A stretch of DNA of 64,000 bases, taken from assembly GCF_037126465.1 (NCBI RefSeq), contig NC_088201.1, positions 65,246,879 through 65,310,878 of the forward strand. The letters run 5' to 3'. A program made the translations under genes and the position numbers. Of this stretch, positions 1-12,200 are shown one piece after another (positions within the stretch are counted from its first letter, which is position 1; every line of letters starts with the position of its first letter). The notes under the pieces are model-generated. The model did no database searches, was not told where the DNA came from, and was given only the letters and a program-made list of their open reading frames with translations. Source of the stretch: Ornithodoros turicata. Lineage: Eukaryota; Arthropoda; Arachnida; Ixodida; Argasidae.

Positions 1-42
1 ATTGTTTTCTGTCAGTATACAATGATAAGCATGCAGCGTCAC

Positions 43-220
43 CTGCATCTTTCTTCATGGAGTCTAGAATCCTGTAGCCAGCTTCAGCTTCGATAGACCC
101 GGCCTCCATAAGAGCATATGTTGTAATGGCAATGGCGTATGGATCCTCGAGAGATGCTAGTTCTTTCTCTAGAAATCTCACAGCTTCTCTTCTGGCGTTT
201 GATGCCTTCAGCTTGATGTA
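43..220 (-). CDS. Mcr: Mcr exon 25 (TED fold; last exon in the window)
   Basis: Acceptor TTCGTAG, donor GTGACG, ending in phase 1. Encodes ASNARREAVRFLEKELASLE then DPYAIAITTYALMEAG, the D-P/x-Y-x-L/I-A-I-x-T/A-Y-A-L motif. The next exon lies beyond position 1. Confidence 0.91.
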
Positions 221-3200
221 CTACGAATGGCATAGCCGTGCAAGTCGTTTATAAATCTCTTTTGTGTCATGGTTTCAGTATAGCTTAGACATGAACACAC
301 TCTAATGAACTCTGATACAACTCAACATAACCATGCAATGTGGAGAAGCACCTAAAAAAGAACAATGAAGTACCTGGTAGGTTGTCGCCCTGTATCGCCC
401 TAGTCATCCCGTTTCTGATGTGGTATTATGAGACAATCCATTGTTATGGGCAAGAATGAGGGGGGGGGAATAAAATTGGGACAGAAATAGAATGCCTGAA
501 TGGCATTTGGCTATGACACCACAATGTACTGTTGGAGGACATGCAGATGACTGCTTCGTGGAGCACACAAAAGTACAGGGTATCTAGAATGTGTATGCTG
601 CTCACAATGTAATGTGCTCCAGGTGCCAAATGTACTACATTGGACACACTCCTCCGGTGTCCCCTATTTGCAGTGTCACCTATGAAAGAGGTGGACTCGG
701 AGGGGTGGGGTGGGGGGTGGGGGGGCAGTGTGATGTATTCAGTGATACTGCATAAAGACTGTCGTTGCTGGTAGTGTGCTCGTGACTTCTTGAGACAAGT
801 GTGTTGCAAGCAGTACATTGTGAACAAGCTTGTATGTGCACACATTTCAAACAAATGCTCCAGTTCAGAAGAGAGTTCAGAAGAGAAGGCCTTAGCAAGT
901 GCAATTTGCTTGTCTTGAGTGTTTATAAATGCATGTAAAACTGCAAAATGTGCACAAAAACAAAACACAAGCAATACTATGGTGGTGGTGTGAAGTCATG
1001 TGCCATCAGGTGGGACAATGTTTCAGCAGCGTTACATGTTTTAGGGCAGAGTTCAAATTAAAGATGAAAGAAAGTGAGATGGTATTTTACGCAGTGAATA
1101 AACACAGACGTAAAGGACCTAAACAGCGTCTAACAACAACAATCTAAACACAGACGTCCTTGAGACCTAAATTTTTTTTATTTCTCACCCCAGTCAGGTC
1201 AGATGTCCTAGTGAGAGTTATGAGCACATGGGCTGTGAGAGTAACGTTCTTCAGGTGGTACTTGTTGTCTCGCCCAAGGGTCTGGAAGCAAATGAAGTAA
1301 GACTGTTACGACGATACATATTACATGCAGGTTGCGGAGGTTGGTAAGATTTGTCCTGTCCTGCAATTATAGTATACAACAAAACCATGGCAAGCAAAGC
1401 CTTTTAACTAGGGCTCCACATTTCTGGTTTAAAGGAGCAACAAACTGGTGTTTAAAAGTGCTCGTAAACATGCTTAATTGAAATCCATCTGGAGCAAACG
1501 TGCAAAATATTTTCGCGGAACAGTGCCTTATCACCAGGGCCGGCGAGAGAAATTACGGACCCCGGGGATGGATCATGCCTGTGCCCCTTCTTCACGTCTT
1601 GATGACATAAACTCTTTATATGATTACGATGGGCCGTGAGTCGTGCGGGTCCCTGAAGAGGCCCGGGCCCTGGGGCGCCATCCCCCCCCCCTCCTTCTCG
1701 CCGGCCCTGCTTATCACTGTGCAATTTGATAGAGAAAAATGCCCTCAAATGTCAGCAATGCGTGAAGCAGCATGACCTTGGAAGATGATCTACTGACGTG
1801 ATCTCTCATCGCCTGTAATCTCTGCTGGATCACAAAGTGACTTTAACTTCACTCATGCTCTTACGGGCTCCCAGAAGGACTTGAGGGGTTTCCAGAGCCC
1901 ATGTAGAACCAAGAATTCTTGTGTGCTACAGGTCAGCTAACGCTCAGTCATTCCTAATGAGAAGTTTGGCAAGTATGCCAGCATTTTCTACAAGATTTGC
2001 CGAGTGCCAATTTTAGATTACTACGCTGCCCTCCCTGTTTTCAAAGAAAGAACTTCGATTACACTTTTTTACGATGTAAAGCAATCGTGGTTGCTCGTTT
2101 CACAGTCCAAATATGCCTGTTGTCGGAGGGTAAATAAGCTAGATGCTGCAACATTATCCAAAATGCACCAATTTCTCGAGAGCAAAATAAACACAGAAAA
2201 ACATCTACTGAATTTGTCCCACCAAACAGAGAGAAGATGGAACCCTACTTGTAACCTGTGTGCTGAGATCTGGGGTCGTGAACATGTTAAGCTGGGCGTT
2301 ATAGTGAATGTGTTTCCTGTCACGAAGTTAGATAATTGTCACCCTATAACTTCAACTTTGTGATCCCTTGACGATGAAGCCACTTAGAACTTAGGAACGC
2401 AATGTGCTCTTACGAGATGTGACGAGATATGGGAAAACAATGCACTCTGTCGAGATAATCAACCGAATGTTGATAATGGCAAACCGAATGGCGTCTTAAA
2501 GTGCAAAAGTGTTGAAAAAAAATTTGAGCATAGAATTTACACCTGTGTCCCTGATATTTAGCTATGCACACGTAGCAGGCAATTAATTTTGTTGTATAAA
2601 CGTTCTGCACTTAGGGCCTCTTCAGAAAAATTTTAAGTAAAAAAAAAAAGAAGCAACATGCAATAGAAAAACTATAGTCGTGTTCAACTTAAGAAGGAAA
2701 AGAAATCTAGTATGTCATCTACATACGCCGTTGAAGATAAGGAGACACAATAGCGTGCCAGGAGAAATAATGCAGTGCAACCATGGGGGTGGGCTCGCGT
2801 AGTGTCATGCGGTCAGTCTTAACAGCCAATACGGAAGCAGAGTGAGTATGATGGATTACATTATCTGGTGGAGGAGGGAGAGTGACGTCCCTGTGGCCAG
2901 CCATCCTATCTGCGGTGCAGTAATATTTTGAGAGCTGACGGACTAGATTTCTTTTCCTCCTTAAGTTGAACATGACTATAGATTCTAAATTCTACGGTGA
3001 AAATTCTCTCAGCTTGTACTTTATTCCCCAACTGCAGTAGCTCCCGCAACCCAGAGCCGGTGCCCGTTGTCCAGCACCCTATATGCCAAAGGTGCTCTGT
3101 GCAGTTGCCCCTCGCGCCCCTCTGCTTGGAACATCATTGCTTGGAATGATGCCTACATGCATCTGCTTGGAACATCTCTGCTACGGTGGAGCCATAGCAG

Positions 3201-6200
3201 CAAACACGTTTGGTAGCACTTTTGTTTGTCAAAACCATACCATGGACGACATTCTTCTGTTCCAGGGTGAGGATGTAGTTTCATAGAAAGAGCCATCATC
3301 ATTCTGATGTCTCAGCACGAATAGAATGCCATCTGAAATTATCTTCCGGTCGATGTATATAATGTATTCCCAGTCTGGGAACTGTGCGTACTGATACATT
3401 CGGATGCAGAACGCCGTCAACCTAAAGAGAATGACAATAATTTTAGATGCATCATTGAATAATGTCAACTTAGTGTGCAGTGTTCTGCTTTCTGAGCAAA
3501 TCATCAAGTTTAAAATATTTAGTGATGGCTTGAGACTTGTCTCACAGTGTGCAGCGATAACAGAGCACAATTACAGGATTATTCATTTGGTATGTCGGTA
3601 ATGCAGATGTCATCTCAAAATTGCAATAAAAAAATGAATAGAAAAACAGTGGAAAAAAAAACTATTGCCACGTGATGGATGCTGATCTAGGATTAACCAC
3701 ACAACTTCCTTAGATGTTTAAGGTGTTGAAAGGTGTTAGTGTTTCATTATTCTAAAATGTACAAAACAGCTTCCTCACCAAACGCTTGGCTCCCTCTTGA
3801 ACATTGTAAATGCGCCATTCTTACAGAATCCACTCTGATAGATATATTCTAGAAAGAATAGAGAGAGCACACATTCATACTGCATAAATTTGAAGGAGCA
3901 AGGAAATGACTTTAAAGATCGACCAAGATTCACCTAGACATCGACCAGATGCTTGTTCATGGATTGTTTATTACATTTTATGGATTTTCAACAAATTACA
4001 TTTCACAAATTAGAATTTACATTTTACGAATTGCAGTGATGGAACTTAAACAGTGCACACTCAGTGGAAGCTGTAATCCAAAAGTCTAGGCTAGGTTAAG
4101 TTAAAGGGGCACTAAAATGCAAAAGTTCACCTCAAATTGCGTTCCACGCTATGTGAATTTCGTACTTGTCATCATAATTCAAAACTTTGATTCCGTTACA
4201 GAGCTACAATTGAAATTATACCGGGCTCTTTCCTGCTTCGGCGCTAAGCAGTGAACGTCGTTTCAGCTCATGCATAGGTGTTTATAGTCCATGCTATGCG
4301 TGCACGTGTGTGCCACGCCATGGAACAGTCCCGGTGAAAAACACAGTGCATGTTGCGAAGCGGTGTCCGAAGGACGTGAAGATAAATGTTATCAATGGAA
4401 CATTCACGAGAACTGTTGTGGGCTACAATTCAGTGAATCTGTACTGAAAACTGCAGCACTGAGCATTATGCTGCGCATATAATGAACACTATGATCGAAC
4501 CCGTTCCAAATCCACACGGCCATGATAGGTATGCGCACGCTTCTGCTGTCTCATTGGATGCCGCCAATCTTTGCCTCCTGGGGATCCCATTCGTTGCTGC
4601 CAAAGACAGCTCTGTTTTCATTGCGTTTTTTTTTTTCTAAACGGTAGCGCCGTGTGAACTAATTTTGCTTGTATTATGCTAATTGAAACATGGACTTCCA
4701 TTTAAGAGCTAGTTGTTTTTGCATTGTAGTGCCCCTTTAAGCGTAGAAAGAACAATTGAGATATTGGCTCCTAAACAGTGTGCATGTACTAGAAGATACG
4801 AAGGCAGAAAAATAGGCGATGTCAAGTTGCCGGTGAGTAAATCAAAGAGTGATATTAAACGGTAGGAGCAACTTATTTATTTACACATGGTAACGAGACT
4901 TTTGTGGACGAGACTGCACTTCTTCAGGTTGCAAAAATATGAACATGGTACAGGAACATACATAGAGTTGATGGGGGAGTTTTGGTATGAGAGGGTAACA
5001 GGGTGATGGAAAGGATGCAAATACAGGTAAAAATGAAAATAACATAAATACAAACGCAGGGGCATCAGAAGCGCAACATAACGCGAGTCCAAGGGATTAC
5101 CGTAATTTCACGCGTATTAGCCGCGGCTTATGCGCGATTTTTTTTTTCTCACGGGTGCTCTGCTGCTTATCCACCGGTGTGGCTTATCTGATGACTATTC
5201 TTTCCTGGTATTTTCCCCATACGCCGGTTTTAACGAAAGGGCCGACAGTGTCTCTGGAACAGCACTGCCCTGCCGATGCACGAACAGTGCTTAACAGGGA
5301 CGGGTCCACATTCGAGTAGATTGATCTTCCTGGTGCATTCCCCCAAGTAGCTTTAACGAAAGTGGTTATAATGACTCACGTCTTCTGGAAGACCACTGAC
5401 CCATCAATCCACGAAAAAACCCCAACAAGGGTACAATCCGATCTTGGTAGAACTCTAGAACTAACCTGCTTTGTTGTACACTTTGCTGATCCCGGAGTAT
5501 GGACCACAGGGTTTATGGCCTTCTCTATGGTCTCCTTTGTCGCATAAATCAGTCGTCTCGTATTGCCCACGGCTTATCTGCGAATGCGGCTTATCTGACT
5601 GAAAATTTTCAAAACGTTCCTAAAAACGCGTCCTGCGGCTTATCTGCGGTGTGGCTTATACGCGTGAAATTACGGTACGCAGGAAACGAGAACGTATGTA
5701 GGTGACGTTCCAGAAATTAAGGATAAAAAGGGGGTTATGGTCTGTAAAACAGCTCTCCATTTTTCTTTCCATATTCTCTTCGTTTGACTCTCTCCTGAGA
5801 CCACCTCTGTATTCACGTTTTCACGGTCCACTGGTCACCTTTGTACTCCGCACCTCTATCCTCATTCCGTCGCCAGTCCAAACTTTATCATTGGAATTAG
5901 CCATTCTTTTGAGAAATACACCATAAATGCTATGTCTATGCTAGGAAAAAAAAAACAGTGCTGATTTGTTTCGTTTATTGATATTCGATATGCAATCATT
6001 AGAACTTTACCTTTGTTGAGGTGATCAAAAAAGGGCTTTGAGTTTTCTTTCGTCAGTTGGTCGGTGAGGCGAAGGTAGTTGAGAGTGAGGATGTTGTAAG
6101 CGAAGCTGAACATTGAATGTTCTCCGGACTTGAGTGCTGCTGAGAATCTGAACTGCTCAGGAAGGATGGGACCTTCCATGGGAGCACCCACCACATCACC

Positions 6201-9200
6201 TGCAGACCCATAGAACACACACTATTTGAGCACAGAAGAAGTGAATCTTGAGCAGCCATGACACGTCATAATGCGCAGTATGTAGTAGTACAGTAGTATC
6301 CAGAAGAAATAACATAGTGATACAGCAAGAGTAGAAGGAAAGCCCCAACATTTCCTCTGGGGCGTTCCCCCTGTGCCTACCACACTGTACAATAAGTGGT
6401 GCCTTACCCATGACAGAAATGTGGGCTTCAGGAGACCCGAACATGTACCTCCTGTACTGGGCCTCAAACGGAATGATGGGATCCTCAGTGACGTTAAGGT
6501 CCATGAACTTAATGTTGTACGCTTGGGCTCGCAGGTCCATCAAAAGGGAAGTGTGTGTATGCACAGCAACACCATCTGCCTGCACATCAACAAGCACACG
6601 TTTTACTGTAAAACCCTTAATGTTCGCGAGTCCTTAATTAATGTGAAAATTTGTAGCAAGATTTCACACTTCAGAAACTATGCTGGAATCGCAAAATTTA
6701 TCTTCCTAGTTGGCTACTGGTAAGCCTTTATTTAATTATTTACCCTCAGGGCCGTGAGGCAATACAGAGGGGAGTGGTTAACATTTGATAATACAATGTT
6801 AATATAAGCAGCATACAAAAATATATTTACAAATTAAGTCCACATGAACAAATTAGACAGATACGTGGCTGTACATAAAAAATGAAAGATTTGGGCTGAT
6901 TAGAGCAAACAATGACAGCACAAGTACAGTCCTGCCCTGTGGCATGTGCAGCATGTCGCCACACAAATAGGCTGGCTCACTTTACGTGTAAATCTACTCC
7001 CAATTTGAACGAGCACATGAACGACAAGCGGCTGTGATTCATCGGAAGGCTGAGATTAGATTAGCGCCGCAGACGAAAACCAAGGTGAACGACTTCGCAA
7101 TAACCGATGAACCAACAGAATATGGGGAAGCTTAGTTCTTTGTACAAAAAATAACTCCATAGAAATAAAATGTGGCCAACCAAATGCAAAATAAACTTTG
7201 CAATAACTGAAAATTCGCTGTAACGAAGTTCGCTATTACGAGGTTTGACTGTATACAACATGTAGAATAAAAATGGCTATGCAGAAAAATGGTCGCATAA
7301 ACTCTTTCTTAAATTGCTTGACGTTGGTAATGGAAGTAATGGCACCGGGAAGGCGGTTCAACTCCAATGATGTACGAGGGAGAAATGAATCGTGAATTGA
7401 CCTCGTTGAGCATGAGGGAATGCCCACTTCCTGCGGGTGATCAGTACGAGCTGAGATATATGCAGGCTGTTAGATTAACGATTCTCTGACGTAATTATAA
7501 TGATAATAAATTTTGTGAAACAAACAGAGAACAGTTATTGTTCGACGAGTGAAAAGTAGTGGCAGATTGAGGTTAGAGGCAGATTTGAACTGCTTACAGC
7601 ACAGGCACGTGCATTGTCGCCTTTCTGGAATTGCAGTGCAGGCAATCTGGGGCTTATCATGAAGTAAGCCAATCAAGCCACAAGTTTTAGCATCCAGAAT
7701 TCTTTCAATTTATGGCTGCGAATATGTGCCCGATTTGCAAAAAATTGGGGTCATGAAATTAGAGGGTTTTACAGTACTTAGTATATGGTACTGTATGTGC
7801 ACACTATGTTATACATTGGCAAAGCTAAGTGTTGGAATATGGATTATTTATTTACTTTTTGAGTCTCTTACGTATAGTAGTCACACTCTTCCCCACTCAG
7901 AATGTAGCATACAGTGCTAACGCTAAATCGTACTGCAAGTAAAGTTCACATACTCCCGACACGTCCTCCTCCATTTCCGTTTGATGGCAGCAGAAAGCAC
8001 AAGTATAGGTTTCATGAAAGTACTACAAGAAAGCTGTAGCGTTTAGTGGTCTAAGTCAGCTCTACTGCTAGCACATTGAGCTAGTACTCAAAATGACATC
8101 AGGAATGGAGAAGGGAACTCTTACCAAGAATGTGATAGGAATTGTTGCCTCTTCTAAGGCTACATTGGTACGAGCCGAGATTTTGACTTCAACCTTTCCT
8201 TTCTTCACCGAGACAATGGGAACATGGATGGTAAGGTGATTGAAAGGCTGGATCTGTACATACAAAGAAAAGAAATGGTTGGTGCTTGCATGCAGCGTTA
8301 TGAATTGTATGACATGACTCTTGAGTGTGTCACGGATGAGATACAAGTATTGTATCATTCATAAGTTCAGTTCATACAAAGACAACGTGCTGCTGTTCTC
8401 CTTTCGTAGTGACAGGGCTGTAGGCCGACACCCTGCCCAGTGGTCCCACTTGGACGAAGCGATAATCTTCCGAAGGGAGCACCCTCAGCTCAGCCTGAAA
8501 GTACAGAATGCAAGATCAGATTGAAATGTCACATGGTCTTGTGGGTCTTGCAGTACCTATTGCCCTGCAGGTTTAGTTCATCCCACTTAACTTACGTAAA
8601 ATACTTAGTTTCATGGCAATGAACATTCAGTCGACCACAGCCCACATATTTATCAACCTCGAGGGTGTTGGCAAATTGGTAACTTGGTATACACTCTAAG
8701 AAAGGGTCATGATGATGTAGTGTTCGGTTGCCGAAGTCGGCGTTGGGAGATGAAGATACATAGTACAGCAATGAACAGGATGAGGAGACTTCGGATGACG
8801 CCCTAGTTTTTACATTGTACTGGATTTTATAGATGTGCAAAGTATTACAAAACTGGCGTACGCCCCCTATCCCCAGTGAATCGGGAGAAAGAGCGGCATC
8901 ATTTGGAATACTGTTTGGCCTTGACCATGTTGTGCAGTGAAGTTCTGTTCTTAGGGTTGTACAGGCTTACTAAGGGCTCGCATTTCCCCTGTCCAGTGGT
9001 GTAGCCAGACCTCCAAGGTAAGGGGGGGGCTGGGTATGAACTCCCCCCACCTCCCTCTGATCTCAGTTTGTTCCAACACACACATACCTGTGCATACAGC
9101 AAGATAAGATCTGAAAATCTAGAATATTTGAACGTTAAAAATGTGATTATGTACATACAGGCTGTCATGGCGATACCGCGTCACGAGATTATAAGTAGTT

Positions 9201-12200
9201 TGAAAACCTCATAATTTCAAAACTATTCAAAATGCTGCCTAGATAGATGCCAGAAACAGCAAGAACTTTTGCGATTATCACACTGGATCTCCCTGCATCC
9301 CCCCTCCACATATATATATATGTATATAATGTTTTTCTCCTTGGATTTGCATGATTTGCGTTGGTTGGCCCGTGGTAGGTAGGGGGGCTTGAGCTGGCCC
9401 CCAAAGGCCCCCCGTGACTACGCCACTGCCCACGTCATCATGTCATTGGCAGCCTGATTCACTGCACCTTTTAGTTAACGGCAAACTTACTTGGACTTCA
9501 AAGTTCTGGTAGTTGAAGAGGAGAATGCGTATTCCGATCTGCTCTCCGAGAACAGCGGTCTCTGGGGCTTCGTATGTCATGTAGAAGGGGCGTACACTGT
9601 TATGCTGTAACAATAGGAAGAAACGGCAAGTCTATAGATGCACTGGCTACCACAAGTACTTTATACTTTACATATATAGGTTTGGTGAGGATGGAAAAGC
9701 CCAGTTCCTTGCTGACAGACACTGCATTGAACATGTACAGTGTTGGACTCTTTGGTACTTCACACTGGACATAATAGTCGACAAGATTTCTGCAACACAG
9801 GACAGAACAATATATTTATTATCCAAAAGTTTTCCTGAGTTCCTGCTTTCAGAGCCTGGATTAGATGCAAAAACAAAATTTGTTGTGCATGCAATCAAAT
9901 TCTGCATGTTCATTCTTGCGAACTAAACCCGAGACAAGGAATACAGACAACTTCTTGTTCATTCTTAGAGCATTTGCAACTCTCCGCAACTTGCTAATTT
10001 GTTAATCAGAATTTGACATTCCCTATGGAGAACTCCTTTATGTAATATATATTAATATTTTCCTTATATTTCATGGTAACTTGCATCATTCAGGAGCCTC
10101 CTCCTTCAGCACGGTGTAGAGTGTATTTTTTTTCTAGTTCTTTACACTCCCCTGGACGGTACGATCAGTAGAATTTCAGCGGCAGTTTTTGATAACATCC
10201 ACAAACACGAACCCATGTTTAACATTTACGAACTTCGACTGATTTCGACAGACGAATCCACGCGGGTTCATGCTCTGTACAGTATGACGCGAAACCATCA
10301 TTTCGTCAAGTGTATCACATACACATTAAAATAAATGGTTAATTAGTAATGACATTTAGCAAGCATCACAAAGTGCTGTACCCTGTAGCTTGGTCGTGCC
10401 AGGCAAAATTTCCTCCTGTAGCGTCGAAAAAGTTGTTGAATCGGTTTGTCCGATAAAGGTAGAAGTTCAAGAGAGACTTGTCCATCAGCTCATCTTCCTC
10501 GCCTGTAAAGAAACGTGCATGTTACAGTGTCTTATAATGAGTTCTAAACCCTTTAATGCATGCCAAACAGTTCACATTCGCTATGTTAGTCAAGCCTAAT
10601 TTCTCATTTTTAGAAAATTTGAGGTCGTGTTAAGTCAGGTAAGGTACATCAGCAGGATTTCACAACTTTATGTCTTGATGAATTTGAAATAAAATAACGG
10701 GAGTCTACTTTTTGGCTGTGGCTTTGTGATAAGTATTTGACTGTACTTGGTTTTTATCAGTACGTAGCAGGAATTAAGTGCTCCCCTAGCTCTTTCGCCC
10801 ACTCGCCCACACCGTTGCTTTGACCCTAGCTCTTTCATTCACGTCTTTCCTTTGGTTTCATTTCCCACCTTTTGCTAGCGCAGCAATAAAGCTAGTGAAC
10901 ATTATATGCTTTGGCATCTGCTCTTTAATCCAGTTAAGATCTGTGACTCATTTCAACACTGTTGTACTGTAAGCGACTGCTGCTATAAGCATTATGATTC
11001 GGCTCCTGCGAACTCCCATCCAATAAAGTTATTGTATTGTTGTATCATGTATCACTATCATAAAAGCGCTAAAATACAGACAGAAGACGAAACACACAGA
11101 TAGCACAGATATTTTAGTGCTTTTAATATGATACTGTACCAACAGGCCAAAGCTGACATTTTAAGAATGTATCACTGTAAGACATTTTTGACTTACAGCT
11201 GCCTTCATCTGTACCATCATCGCAGTCCTTGTAGCCATTGCACTTTGCCGATTTGGGGTAACACTGTCCGCTCACACAGGCAAGCTGTCCTTGACTTTCA
11301 TTGCACATGTCTGCAAGGTGATCAAAATGGGACCCGTCACCAACCAACAGAACGAAAGCTAATACCCTGTTTCCCACCTTCGCTTATTTTTCAGAGAGTT
11401 TCTGTAAACTGAATTGCACAGTAATAAGACATCGTTCAGTGAAAGTATTTTTTGGATGGCCACTTCTGATTGACTCTTTCATAAATGAAACAGGGTATAG
11501 AGCCAAGTTAAATGTCACTTCCCAGCTCCATTAAGCTTCACAATGCTGATTAAAATTACACACCTTGACATTAATATCACGATCTTCATTCTTGCCCATA
11601 GTCATCTTGTATTTAGCACCATGGGCTCAGCAATAAAACTCCACAAACTAACCAACCGTGACCGTGATTGAGTTTGTGATCAAAATAGACATGTAAAACA
11701 TTTTTGTCTCTGTTGTGCATGCCATTGATAGTGCGAGTATCATGAGCAAGTAAATAAATATCAGTACACTATTTTTGCTACCATGCAGCAGGGAGGGCGA
11801 CATGTTCGTTATTGGGCGTACATTCCCAAGGATGCAGCAAAATGGTATTTGCAATGGCCCTGACGTCGAGAATTCTCTCTGGTTTCCGTCAGCAGGTTTT
11901 CATTTGAAAAGCTAGCTATAGATATAGTACAAATGAAAGCACTGCACTCACGTGGGAAAGAGGTGATGTTCAAGTTTGTAGCCACTACCAAGCCAGAAAA
12001 CTGAAAAAGATGACATGAAAGATAACGTGAAGCACATATCCTGTTCTAAGCTATATATATATATATATATATAAAGCAGGAAGACAAAGAGAAAGCCAAT
12101 AAGGAGCTCATAATTAGAGATGTGTATGAGATGATACCTGGAAGGTACCATTGTCATCCGAAGCAAAATTCTGAGTGACGAAATATTCTGCTTCATCAGG

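Noticed and set aside
444..974. 176-codon minus-strand ORF
   Set aside because: Sits in the Mcr intron between exons 25 and 24. Low-complexity Pro/His-rich translation of a GT-rich tract, with no family motifs.
5376..5570. Minus ORF with SWIDGSVVFQKT considered as the missing Mcr exon 22
   Set aside because: Lies inside a TA-flanked DNA element with inverted ends; the correct exon was found at 3779-3848.
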